Origin: Zerene cesonia
Taxonomy: Eukaryota; Arthropoda; Insecta; Lepidoptera; Pieridae
NCBI RefSeq assembly: GCF_012273895.1
Contig: NC_052120.1
Location: 8,689,967-8,753,966 of the forward strand
Reading direction: 5' to 3'
Length of the DNA stretch: 64,000 nucleotides
The notes under the pieces are model-generated. The model saw only the letters and a program-made list of their open reading frames with translations, had not been told where the DNA came from and did no database searches. The position numbers were made by a program, and so were the translations under genes. Shown one piece after another: positions 49,191 through 60,897 of this stretch. Within the stretch, counting starts at the first letter, position 1, and each line of letters starts with the position of its first letter.

Positions 49191-49233
49191 ATTTGTTTTT
49201 AAGTAGGTAGGTGGTACCTACTTAAAAACAAAT
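49191..49233. repeat. Perfect 19-bp hairpin with 5-nt loop
   Basis: Arms 49191-49209 (ATTTGTTTTTAAGTAGGTA) and 49215-49233 are exact reverse complements around GGTGG. The flanking bases do not pair. Confidence 0.85.
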
Positions 49234-50039
49234 ACCTACTATCCTACACCGTACATATCCTTAATAATAACTATTTCTACGAAGGAATCGCTATTAAAAT
49301 AGACTTCAAAGTCAAATTTAAACCTTTTTTAATTACCTTTATCTTAATTAACGATTTAAGTTAAATAATTGTTATTAAAAAAGTTTAATTCGTGATGAAG
49401 AGAGAACTTTCATGTAGGTACTACTTCCTGATATGATTATAAGGATTATGTACCTTCATAAAATTTTGTTTTATGCTCCTTTAATTTTTGTACGTGATTT
49501 TAAAAAAAATCATTAGAAATTAAATAATAAATTTTGCCCCCAAGGCAAAAATAATTTAAATTAACGGAATATTAAACAGAAGGTCCATCAGTAGGTTGAT
49601 CATGATGGATTTGGTTTTCTTAAATAATCGATAATATTAAGAAATAAGAACTCACTCTATCTAAGTGTTAGTGTCAGGTATCAGGACGTTATGTTTAGAG
49701 GTCATTGTAAGCATATACCTAATGAAATGAAATGTAACCGAGCATGTTAAAGCTCTTTATAATTTACTAGCTGTTTGCCACGCCTTCTCCTAGGATGACA
49801 CGGGATAAAATAGCCTATTATATTATATTAATTAATCGGTAACTCTATTATATTGGTTTTATCGAACTCACAATACTAAGAGATCCGTACAAATAAGCGA
49901 GAGAAATTCAAAAAATTGGTAACCTATCCAATTGATGACTGTGCCAACTATTGATTAACCTCGAATTTTTATTATTTCTTGTTATGACGATGTATTCTAT
50001 ATATTTTCTACCGTTTCACGATCACTATTCATAAGAAAA

Positions 50040-50210
50040 GTCTGGTGACAGACAGATGCACGGAAAGACAGACAGACGGATAGACAGATAAACAGATAGA
50101 CGGACGGCCAGACGGACAGACAGACGTAGTAACTATTTATTATTTTATTTTCATAGTTATTGGCTGCTCTATACGAAATATAGCCCTTATAATATTAATA
50201 TGTATCCAAC
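50040..50210. repeat. Dispersed repeat with GACAGACGG iterations
   Basis: Imperfect GACAGACGGA-type units at about 50046-50128 precede GTAACTATTTATTATTTTAT and CTCTATACGAAATATAGCCC. Compare the reversed iterations at 36040-36215. Confidence 0.5.
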
Positions 50211-50600
50211 TAATGGGGTCACAATGAAAAAGATCCGCAATATCTCATGTCCCATATCAATCATTTAAAAAGGTAACCCGATACTCCTCTTATTTCATGT
50301 CACGGATCTTCTCATCAGACTTTATACAGCATCCTCTTCAAATGGTCAATCTTATGACCATCATTACTCCAGTCACATCTCGTTGCTGTAAGCGAAATTT
50401 GTTTATTAATTTCATTATTATTTTTTTCTTTTTTTTAATCGTGTATGTGTAATGTGATTATTCAATGAAGTGACTTATGTTGTCCCAGTGGTAATCGCTT
50501 TTTAGTTATATTATTTGGTAGGGATTGAAGAAAATCTAATTCAATTTAATTCTATATTACGATTTTCACGATGATTGTCTTTTTGCAGATAAAAGGCATC

Positions 50601-53600
50601 ATGCCAGAGCTAACTATATGGTATTTATTTTTACTTCCTTTACTTCTACAAGAGGGATTTTCATACCGCTGCGAACGCCGACCTTATGGATCGCTGACAC
50701 AACCATCGGCACCGGATGGCAGGTTCAAGATGGTCGTCGAGGGAGCAGACGACAGCTATATGCCAGATCAACTCTATATTGGTATTTATATGTATACTTA
50801 TAACTTGGGGATGAATTTTGTGATTAAACTCCTTAAATAAAGACAAAAAAAAATTGAGGATTTATTATTATATATTAGTAAAATAAAATATGTGTGCGTA
50901 GAATGAATCCCGTGGTTTTTAGCATCGTATTTTTATTGCAGTTAAGCTAACGGAAACAGATGGCGAATCCAGGTTTATAGGTTTCATGATATCTGCTGAA
51001 GGTGATATTAAGCAGGATCCCAAAAATCCTAGAAAAATAATTGCCCTGTCACCAGGCGACTTGCGGCCGCAAAACTTGTTTACAGCGAAATTCAGCGATC
51101 GCTGTCTCAATTCTGTGGAACATGCTTCCGCTACTCCGAAATCAATTGTTGAGGTAATTTGAAAATCCTGATTCTATTCATAAAGTTGAAAATGCTCTCC
51201 TATTTCTATTCTATTATTTCAAATTGTAAAATAACTACGAGTTCCGTATGAATAGATTTTGTGGCTTTTTCGATACGATTTTTTAGGTTTATTGGCAAGC
51301 ACCTTCATCAGGAAATGGGTGCGTTACATTACGAGCGATGGTAGCTGAGAATGAAGAAGAATGGTATGAAGATGGAGCGCCATTATCTTTAAAACTATGT
51401 GAAGATATGCGACAACCAGACGACGTAACGCCTCAACTAAATTACGAATGTGATATTTGTGACGAGGCTAAATATGAGGTAACTCTTGTCTCAAATGACA
51501 TAAAATATCAATATTTTGATAGAATTATTCATAAGTTTTGTTGCCCTTTAGCTTTCTTTTACTGGAATTTGGTCGAGGAATACTCACCCGCGTCTTTATC
51601 CTGAAAATGATTGGATTCCAAAATACAGTGATCTTGTTGGAGCATCACATGCCCTAGATTATTTTCTCTGGGCTCCTGGTTCTCTAGCTACTGATGGAAT
51701 AAAGGAAATGGCGGAATATACGAACACATCTAAATTAGAACTAGAAATAAGACAAAAGGTAAAGGAAGACTTTATTACATACTCTATTGATTCCTTTGGC
51801 ATCTTTTAAAATCTAATCTTCCTCATTCAGATTGGTGATGGAGCAAGAACGTTAATAAAAGGAAAAGGACATGGGTACCGTAAAATGAACAATCCAACAT
51901 ACGCCTTCTTTCGGGCTGATAAAACTAATCACCTCGTAACTGCTGCTATTGGAATACATCCATCACCTGATTGGTTTCTTGGGGTCAGCAGATTTGAGCT
52001 GTGTCAAAAGGATAATTCGTGGTTACCAGAAAGGGAGTTAAATTTGTATCCTTGGGATGCAGGAACTGATAGTGGTGTATCTTATGAGGTATTTTAATTG
52101 GCCACCTATTTTTATTCAGGATTATGTATCACTAATGTATTAAATCTTACGCAAAATAACGACGGTTATATTTATTAATTTGGAGTTTACATGAGATTAT
52201 TTTTCACGTGTTTAATTTTTTGTAGTCGGGTAATTTTCCAACGTTTCCTCAAGATTCGATATCACGCGTACAAACTAGTTCATACGACAAAAACTCGCCA
52301 TTTTATGAAATGGACATGAAGGATCTGCATCCGTTTGGCAAACTACACATTAAACTAATCAAAACTTACCAAAAACTGTGTGAAAGTGAAGAAAATAAGG
52401 AGAATCAAACGGAGCCATCTACTGGTACGTCTATGAATTATCTTGTTGCTCGAAATCTCTTGCTTCTATCGAAACTGATATATTTTAAGAATATGAAATA
52501 TAATAAAAACATTTGATTATGTGAATAAAATTCTGTTTAATTCATGGTAAACCTTTAAATCTGTACATTTTTACGTTCATAGATGAAACAACAACAACAA
52601 CATCAACCACCGTAACTGATGAAACAGAAGAACCAGGTGAAGAGAGGCCTTCAGAACCGGACGAGCCTTCCAGGTATCAATACACAGATTCTGAGCATCG
52701 TGGGTGAGCGTCAGTTAGTTATTAAAACCAAACTACCCGCCAATGGACGGTACGGGTTAAATCTTATGAAATGACACCTCCTTGCTAATTAAACGTATAC
52801 TTTGTTTAACGAATATATTATGTTTTATATGAAGAAAACTGAATAAACACAATTTATCAATAATTAAGTTAGTTCCAGTAACTTATTTATTAACTCCGTC
52901 CTATATTCTCGTACTCCATAATATGCGAGAAAACTTTATAACCTACTCCATAATAATATCGAAAGATATAAGGTATAATCACAATTTTACAGTGAAGCAC
53001 CTCTAGTCACTGACCCTGAGTCTTCAGAAGACTGTCCAATGACGCAATGGATGGATTGGGGTCCTTGTGAAGGATCATGTGAGGGCAGCAGAGTTGTTGG
53101 TTACAAGGCGAGGGAAAGATTCCACCTGGTTGACGGTGTAGCTGTTGAAAAATATGATCCCAATGTATGTTGAATAAAAAATTATTTTAATTTACATCTT
53201 CAATACAAAACCCTACTATTATAATTATTTATTGTTATCCTACTAACCTACTAATCCTACCAATATTATAAATGCGAAACTTTGTAAGGATGTGTGTGTG
53301 TTTGTTGCTCTTTCACGCAAAGACTACTAAACCGATTGCAATGAAATTTGGTACGTAGATAGCTGGACAACTGGAATAACATATATGCAACTTTTTATCC
53401 AATATTCCTACGAGATACGACGGACTTACGCGAGTGAAACCGCGGGGCGCAGCTAGTATATAAATATATGGCAAATCGTTGAAGTGTTTCGAAATGTATG
53501 TTTAATATAAATTTTGAATACAAAAATTTATACAGGATTTTAAAGTATTGTGGGTTTATTATGTAAAACGAAGTTTGTAAGCTCATCTGATCTTTTTTAT

Positions 53601-53889
53601 TGTTTGTGTATTATTTGTTATAATTATATTACTTAAAAATGTGATCGAAAGTAAAGCATTTTGGATAACGATATGAAATCTATTATCCAACACATAAACA
53701 GTATCTAACTATTGGTTATATACATGTGTATATCTCTTAATCCTTAATAGAATAATATTGACGTTCCAGGTGGATCCCTCAACGAGGAAAGAAGTTCCGA
53801 GGTTTTGCAAGAACCATTATGAAGACTTCGAAAGGAGAGAATGCGAGGATGATTGTATCGATCTAAAGGAAAGCAACGAAGTGCGATAG
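50601..53889 (+). CDS. Spondin-like secreted protein 1 (reeler, spondin-N, TSR)
   Basis: Nine coding exons join in phase to 553 residues: 50601-50781, 50942-51153, 51287-51478, 51552-51758, 51831-52088, 52226-52424, 52583-52703, 52993-53164, 53770-53889. A signal peptide (to about 21) precedes a reeler domain (about 25-150), then spondin-N from about 196 (LSFTGIWSRNTHPRLYP, GASHALDYFLWAPGS, HPSPDWFLGVSRFELC), a Thr/Glu-rich linker, and one thrombospondin-type repeat starting DCPMTQWMDWGPCEGSCEG. Spondins are extracellular matrix proteins; vertebrate F-spondin has six TSRs, so this is a short insect form. A first noncoding exon is likely, because the start lies just after an acceptor. An AATAAA lies near 54099. 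It forms a tandem pair with the next gene. Confidence 0.88.
53255..53457 (+). repeat. Helitron-like element in spondin 1 last intron
   Basis: It starts TCCTACCAATATTATAAATG and ends CCGCGGGGCGCAGCTAGT. Confidence 0.7.
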
Positions 53890-54388
53890 AGTTCTCTAGA
53901 CATATATTTTATAAGCTGTTTACTTGCATTTGTAATTAGTATATGAAGTTTATATAGCTTACTTCTTATGTACCGTGTAACTTTGTTTTTAAATATATTG
54001 TACTCCATTTAACTGTTTTATTACATCAATTTTTAAATCCTTTTCTTTCAATTCTTAATTTAAAACCCGATTCGGAAAGTGTCTTAAAAGTTTAACGAAA
54101 TAAAGGAATACTCTTGAAATCCATTAGGAAATGTAACTTACTCAAATCAATCCACGGAGAAATAAGTAGCTTCCTATGTTAGGTATATATGGAAAACAAA
54201 TTGTATTCACTGTAGATGTCGTATAATATTGCTAATAACGAGTAATGTTCAAAATCTCTCAACTACGTTTTTCAATTACGCTAGACGCGTAAGATGATTC
54301 TATTAATGTGTCACACCGATTAAAACAATTTAAGCCAAACTCAGTAGTTGAGTAACATGCAATGTGGTCTGTAGCTTATTTGTTGACA
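53890..54388. other. Between the two spondin genes
   Basis: About 500 bp holding the 3' untranslated region of spondin 1 (AATAAA near 54099) and presumably the promoter of spondin 2. Nothing else seen. Confidence 0.4.
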
Positions 54389-57300
54389 ATGTTGAAATAT
54401 TTGGGTAAGGTTTTCATTTTGACCCCCCGTTTTCATTTTTTGTCCTCCTGTGTAGTTATTTAGTTATGAATTGCACCACATAATATTGAGTGAAAATAAA
54501 CTAATTGAAACTTTCAATAACAATTATGAAATACCACATAATGTACGAAGGTAAAGCTTCAGTATATGATTTCGGATTGTTAAGTTTTATCAGAAACTAA
54601 TAGCTACACATTCTAAAAATATCATAGGTACCGGTTAGCTGCACTTTCTAGAACTTTCCAGATATGTAAATAACGTTTAACTTGGGGCGATTTCATTAAC
54701 TATAGAAAATTCCTGTGTAATTACTTTCTTTTAATTATACTACTTATTGGAATATAAAGTTTTTACTGCTCAATGAAAAAGTTAAATATTTCTATCTAAA
54801 TAGCTTTTCCCTCTTTTTAAATTACTCACATAATTAATTGCATTATTCAAGTGAATCATTTTAAATTTAACAATCTGTTACTGCCTTTTTTACTTTCAAT
54901 TATCTTTAGTTGCTTTATAATTTCCATATATTTTTCATAAGTATACCAAAAAAATAACTCAAAACAAATTTGTTTTGCTTATTATCGCATATCTTAAATT
55001 ACATTATTATTATACAAAGAAAATCATATTGAATCAGCTTCAAATTGACCTCCAATTATCTAATATATCTATTCAGTTGTATTATTGACCAAATTAATAT
55101 TGCTTAGGTTGGAAAATCGCATGCTTGGTTTTAATTTTCGAATTATGTCAATGTAACGAAAACGTTTGTGATCGACGTCCATTGGGTACTAAGACGGAGC
55201 CCTTGCCACCGGACAACAGATTCCAAATTGAAATAGTCGGAATTGGAAATAACATGCGCTATATACCCTTACGACAGTATCGAGGTAAGTGTGAAAATTA
55301 TTCGCTCAATCATTACCATTAGCACAGATAACATAATCCTAGTCAGTAGCCATTAGAATGTTTATTAAAACAAAAATACTATACTTAAACATAACACAGA
55401 TAACATAATACTATGCTACTCATAAGTACCGTGGAGCATGGCAACAACTATTAAAATTTTGCTATATACATATTCAATCTGGTTCAAAAGTTGTTTTTAT
55501 TATCATCTTTAATGATCTTGTTTTGTGGGATAGGAAATATATACATTCTTATGTATACATATGTATAGTAAAATCATTAAAGATGATAATAAAAACATCT
55601 TTTAAACAGTCTTCTGTTTTGTAATATATTTTGTATTCATTATTTGTGAAATTGATGTTATTGTGTAATTAACAAAGGTTTAGAATAACACCTGTAACCA
55701 TCTACGTTGTACTTATAATACACAAAAAATTCGTTATTTCAAATTCTCAGACAATTGATTCCGTTTATAACATTTCAGTTCGTCTTTCCGCAACGGGTGA
55801 GGGTTCAACATTTATTGCTTTTACAATAGCAGCTCGTGAAGATACCAAATATAACGATAAAAATCCTAGAAAACCAATACTACTAGATGCAGGTTCCATT
55901 AAAGTCTCTCCCGATTTTCCTTCAATACCGAGTCCTAATTGCAAGAATTCAGTAATACAATCGGATATCACTCCTAAAAAATTCGTTGAGGTAATTAATA
56001 TCTTAAAAGTTTTTCCATGACACAATTGTGTCAGTATTTTAAATACAATGAGCAATGTACAGTTCCATTTCGCTAAACATTTTTCTCAAAGCAAATGTGT
56101 CCATCATAGTGCAAGCAATTAAATTTTAATTAATATTTGATATTTTGGTTATAGGTATTATGGCTAGCACCCCCCAAAGACAATAAATGCGTTACGATAT
56201 ATGCAGTTTTGGCGGTAAAACCAGATGTGTGGTACAATTTCGAAGGACCACTATCCAAGCGTGTCTGTGAGGATCGTCGTAATGTAGAGGACATGCAACC
56301 GCCAGAAAACGATGACTGTCACACTTGTGAAGATGCTAAATATTTGGTAAGTCGATCTTCAACATACTAAGAGTAGTAGTATAAAGTACAAATAAGTATT
56401 TTTTTTTTCTAAAAACTAAACCACCTTCAAATCGCAAAAATGACCAAATTTAAATGAACCACTCAGAAGACTGTGTAGGAAGCTTTCAAATATAAATAGA
56501 ATCATCAAAAAAGTTTACGCAGTTGAAAGATAGACGCTTACAAATCCAAATAAAGTACACTTAATGATCGATTACTTTTTTATTTTGTAGTATACCTCTT
56601 CAAAGTACTTAAGTATTGCTAGAAATAGCATCAAATTTATGTGTATTGGGTATAACACATAGTGTGTATCTGCAACTTAATTAAATCATGTTTTCTCAAT
56701 AAAGCAAGCAGAAATAACAAAGACAAATACGGCTATAAACAAAAAAATAATCACTGTAACATGCAACATATACGTTGCAAATATTCATGGCAATCTTTCT
56801 ACTACTTTTCATCCTTAGCTCACATTTGATGGTATTTGGTCCTACAACACACACCCGCAGATGTTTCCAAAGACAAGAGAGATGGCTCGCTTCAGTGACG
56901 TGGTCGGTGCGACCCACAATAAGAATTATAATATATTTAATTCCAACTCCGTAGCAAGCTTAGGGCTGAAGATGTTAGCTGAACAAGGCAATACGACTAA
57001 ATTGGAGATGGAGATACTAGCTCAGGTATGACGAGTTCCGTCCGTGATTTTACTGATTCAAATAATATGTTGATAGTGGAGATTCGTAATTGATTTACTG
57101 GCTTTTCTCTTTACTTAAAAAACAACAGACATTTTACTGAGATCCAAACTCTACAAACGTATAGAAATTAAAAACTTTTTAACGGATTTTAAATGCGATT
57201 TATTCATGATATTATTAACCCGACGTTTCGAACACTTTACAGCGAGCGTGGTCACGGAGAGACTACAAACGTACTCTATGATTTAGGTTCATATTTTTCA

Positions 57301-59792
57301 TTCGTTAGTGTAATTTTATTATATGCTAGTCATATAAATATTGCTTTGACAACATAATGTAGGCTGCTATTGTTACAATGTTGTTTGAATATCAATAACT
57401 TTGTACTTTTTATTTTTTCTGAGTGTAGTGTTAATCTTTAATTGTTGTGAATATAATTTGTAAGACTAAAGGATTTGTATATAGAGAAAATTGCTTATGT
57501 AACAACTTTTGATGAAACTAAATATAAATAATACATTTTTAGTTAGGGTCATCAGTTCGCTCGCTTATAAAGGCGTCTGGGCAACCAAAGCCCAATATGG
57601 CAACAACAACAACATTCAGGGTATCTAAAGAATATCACCTCGTGTCGCTAGTGACAGCTATACTGCCGTCACCTGATTGGTTCCTTGGAGTCTCTAATAT
57701 GGAGATGTGTGATGCGTCAAGTGGTACTTGGGCACCAAATTTGACCTTGAATATTTATCCGTTGGATGCCGGTACGGACAGCGGTGCAACGTTTGAGGTA
57801 CGTTAAAATTTTAAATAATCAAAACCTAGCTTTCAATAGAGTGTACGGTTACACATTTTACGCTAGGTAAAAGTTTAAAAAAGAAGGTTGAATTAAATAT
57901 TTAGTATCATAGCATTCAAACGGTTTATTAAAGAGTTTTTTTCAAGAATATTTTTTTTTATCACGCGATTATGAAATGACGTGGGTTCCAATCCTGCCTC
58001 GTAATACTTACTTTTTATGTTCTTTAAAAAAATCTCAAAAGTAGTTTAGTTATAATTACCGGGCTAAATAACGTCTTATTAGGGAGTAATAGAGATCATA
58101 GCAGATCTTAACTGTATACATTTTGTAGGCATCAAACGACGACACTATGCCACCGCAACAGGTTGCCTCTGCGCCGATTAATAAGGAAGTACCCAAGGAA
58201 CAAATGAAGCCATTTGCAAAGCTGAGATTTGAGCTGATAAGAACTTACTTGACATCAGCATGCCAAACGGAAACTTCTCCAACTCCAGACACAAGAGGTG
58301 CATAATAACAGACAGATTTATTTAGGACGAATGGATTAATATTTCTTATTATGAGTCAAGCTTTCGCTTTTGCAGCTTCAACGAAAAACATAATTTTTTG
58401 ACGTACTTAAATATTGACGTACAATAAACAATGTTGTTAAATGTTCATATTACCTACACCGAAGCTTACAAATTAGTATTATTCCAATGAATGGAAAATT
58501 CTCAGTATTATTGAGCTCTTTTATATTAATCCATTAATTTATTTCAATTTAACGAAAATTCAATAATGTTTCAAACGTAAAGTTGTTGGCTCACTATATT
58601 TTAACCACTAATTACAAAAACGTGTGTTTCAGTATTAGAAAAAGATTTTAGTGAAAACAGTAATATTCCTCAGACATCACCTGTACCGGAGTAAGTATAA
58701 TTTAAATAATAAATAATAATAATTAAGCCGAAATAATATTTAAGCTCCCTTGACATACAAGGTACAATGAGGACTTCGCACCAGGGAGGTATCCCTCACG
58801 GATCACCCCCACACACACTCCCACAGAAAACCGGCGTGAAATAGTGGCATGCCACTATGTTTCGTACGGTCAGTGGGGGAGCCGGAGGCCCGTTTCCTTT
58901 TCTTCACCCGCTCCAGTCCATTTCTTATTGCCAGTCGTCAATCCTTTCCTTTTACCTTACACCATAAAAGCAGGCAGCGCATTCGCAAAGGCACTACCTT
59001 TGCGAATGTTTATGGGCGGTAGAGATCACTTACCATGAGGCGAACCACCACAGAGGAGATTTTGTTTTCTTTATTTTGTACATGTACAAAAGAGAATCAT
59101 TAAATAATAAAATGTTATCTACAACGACTAACAGCGATTGTTTGATGACTTTTTATAAGTGTTTGTGAGTCCTGTTGTTCATTTGGTACTTACTTATGTT
59201 AAACTCAAACAAAAACATTTAAATTTTTACCTGAAGAAAACAAACATTTTCATAGGCATATAATCTATCACATGTGATATTTTATTTCCGGTGTTGAAGG
59301 TACCAATGACGAAACAAAGTAAGAATATTTTTATGACTATATTTTATACATATTCACCCCTACATCTGCCGTAAAAGTAACGTCGTGGCATATATTTTAA
59401 AATAAACTCCTTTACAGGGAACCGATACTTCCTATAGATCCGGATTCTTCATCAGATTGTCCCATTACGGAGTGGGAGGACTGGTTGCCTTGTGAAGGGG
59501 AGTGTGTGGGCGACAAATTGCAAGGTTTCCAAAGTCGCTTCCGGTATCATATTGTTGATGATGTTCCCGTAGGAAAATATAGTGAAAACGTGAGTATATG
59601 GGCAAGGATCTCTGTTCTACTGTATCATAAATATTTTACTCCAAAAAATTTTTTGATATTTTTCTTTTATTATTCTAGAGCGCTTCATTCGCTGATAAAG
59701 AAGTTTCGCCGTATTGTTTAGAAAATTACGACGACAGTGAGATACAAGAATGTGAAGATACATGTGATGAAGATGAGGATGAAAATGCTTAG
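54389..59792 (+). CDS. Spondin-like secreted protein 2 (tandem paralogue)
   Basis: Ten coding exons join in phase to 523 residues: 54389-54404, 55108-55284, 55779-55990, 56155-56346, 56819-57025, 57543-57797, 58129-58297, 58633-58690, 59418-59589, 59679-59792. The first is a 16-nt exon (ATG at 54389, G|GTAAGG) that supplies the start of an otherwise ATG-less signal peptide, MLKYLGWKIACLVLIFELC. A reeler domain, spondin-N (LTFDGIWSYNTHPQMFP, GATHNKNY, LPSPDWFLGVSNMEMC) and one TSR (DCPITEWEDWLPCEGEC) follow, with an acidic C-terminus. Exons of 212, 192, 207 and 172 nt are identical in size to spondin 1, so this is a tandem duplicate with diverged sequence. The 54389 exon is inference from phase and signal-peptide fit; the rest is well supported. 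Confidence 0.85.
55482..55607. repeat. Long imperfect hairpin in spondin 2 intron 2
   Basis: Arms 55482-55516 and 55573-55607 pair over 35 bp with two mismatches, 25 bp of them perfect (55492-55516 with 55573-55597), around a 56-nt loop. Confidence 0.8.
57160..57268. repeat. Foldback-type repeat in spondin 2 intron 5
   Basis: AACGGATTTTAAATGCGATT, GACGTTTCGAACACTTTACA and GCGTGGTCACGG match 36230-36415. Confidence 0.5.
57895..58010 (+). repeat. tRNA-derived SINE, copy 4, decayed
   Basis: Traces of the 3' segment (TTTAGTATCATAGCATTCAA) and of the B-box end (GGTTCCAATCCTGCCTCGT) remain. Confidence 0.45.
58742..59058 (+). repeat. LINE 3' UTR-like repeat in spondin 2 intron 8
   Basis: GGATCACCCCCACACACACT, GGAGCCGGAGGCCCGTTTCC and GATCACTTACCATGAGGCGA form the common lepidopteran LINE end. 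Related copies are at 22545-22755 (reversed) and 27431-27745. Confidence 0.6.
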
Positions 59793-60433
59793 TATTCATC
59801 GAAATGTACAACAATATCACTAGATTTAAATAAGGATAATATAAAACAGACCCAATATTATACACCCAAGGATGATAAAAATCTATTCTAAATCACCTAG
59901 GTACTCGTTTTATTTAAAGAAATACGCCGACTTGAACCTATTGAAATTGGTTTTAACTTAATCTGTGGCAGTTGTCAACACCGATACACGAAATTAATAA
60001 TATGAATAATTACTACTGAAACAATATTTAAACCGACTACCTTTTTTACACATCTTTCAGGTTAAATTATTCATAAAAGATTAGGTACAATTGAACCTTC
60101 CGTAGAAGCTTCTTCCGTAGAACCGTATAGTAGCTATCGAACCTTCCTTTTTTTAATTTTACTTATTTCCGAGTAATAAAGAAAATAAGGCGTTTTTAAA
60201 TACCTACCCACCTACATAATATATACTTTTAAATACCTACCTAGTGATTGTATCTGTGTATGGGTTGTACTGAGTTGGAACATAAGAACATTTATTGTCT
60301 GTGCAGTTTTCTTACGTCATCACCATAATCATGCGACATTTTGTAGTCGGTAATAATCTTGGTTCTCACTTCTTGAAACAAGATTTAAATTAAAAGAAAA
60401 GGTAAGGAAAATTCATCGCTTAGGTGTGTTATT
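59793..60433. other. Between spondin 2 and the three-ORF locus
   Basis: About 640 bp with the spondin 2 3' end and the promoter of the next locus. No gene seen. Confidence 0.4.
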
Positions 60434-60889
60434 ATGCTTGAAAATAAGCCCAAACCAAAATATAAACGCATATTGGGCAGAGCTGTGACAGCGGTAGTCA
60501 TTGCTGAGGCCGCCGGCATCACAGTTGCTTATGGTGTTTGGTACAAATTAAATACAGACAGAGGTAAGTTTTTATTGGATTCAATCATTTTTTCAAAGAG
60601 ATTGTCAATATTTTTTAGTGGAAAGATTTCTTTTGTCTTTTTGTCAAATAGAAGCATAAATGTATGACATCTGTCTGTAGGGTTACACTTTTGTCAATAT
60701 TCAAAGAATTTTTTAATCAAATTTGTGAACCAATTTAGAAATTTTACGCAATTTACAGATTTCCGTTTATATATGCACAAAAATTACAACTGGTTATTAG
60801 ACGGATACTATTCGTTGGGTGAAAATTTTGGAGGATTAAGAACTCGAGAACAAGACAAAAAAATTTGGGAAACATCCGGGGAGATATAA
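60434..60889 (+). CDS. CEBPZOS: CEBPZOS-like mitochondrial microprotein (first ORF)
   Basis: Exons 60434-60563 and 60759-60889 (AGAG|GTAAGT, TTACAG|AT) give 86 residues. A basic N-terminus (NKPKPKYKRILGRA) leads into one membrane segment (about 17-34), then DFRLYMHKNYNWLLDGYYS and GLRTREQDKKIWETSG. The layout and the run from DFR to the Gly-Arg-x-x-(E)-QD segment match my recollection of vertebrate CEBPZOS, a small mitochondrial membrane protein of unclear function. The stop lies only 8 nt before the next start, and no terminator or promoter fits between, so both frames must share one mRNA unless alternative promoters or splicing separate them. Confidence 0.82.
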
Positions 60890-60897
60890 CTGGTGAG

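Larger units (their letters stand above)
49000..50600. other. Between ELMO and the first spondin
   Basis: It contains the ELMO promoter side, a 19-bp hairpin (49191-49233), a repeat tail near 49770-49830, a GACAGACGG-type repeat (50040-50210) and a probable splice acceptor at 50588 (TTTTTGCAG), implying a noncoding first exon of the spondin gene somewhere here. Confidence 0.45.

Noticed and set aside
59306..59330. Possible extra mini-exon of spondin 2
   Set aside because: The required phase gives a stop codon at once.
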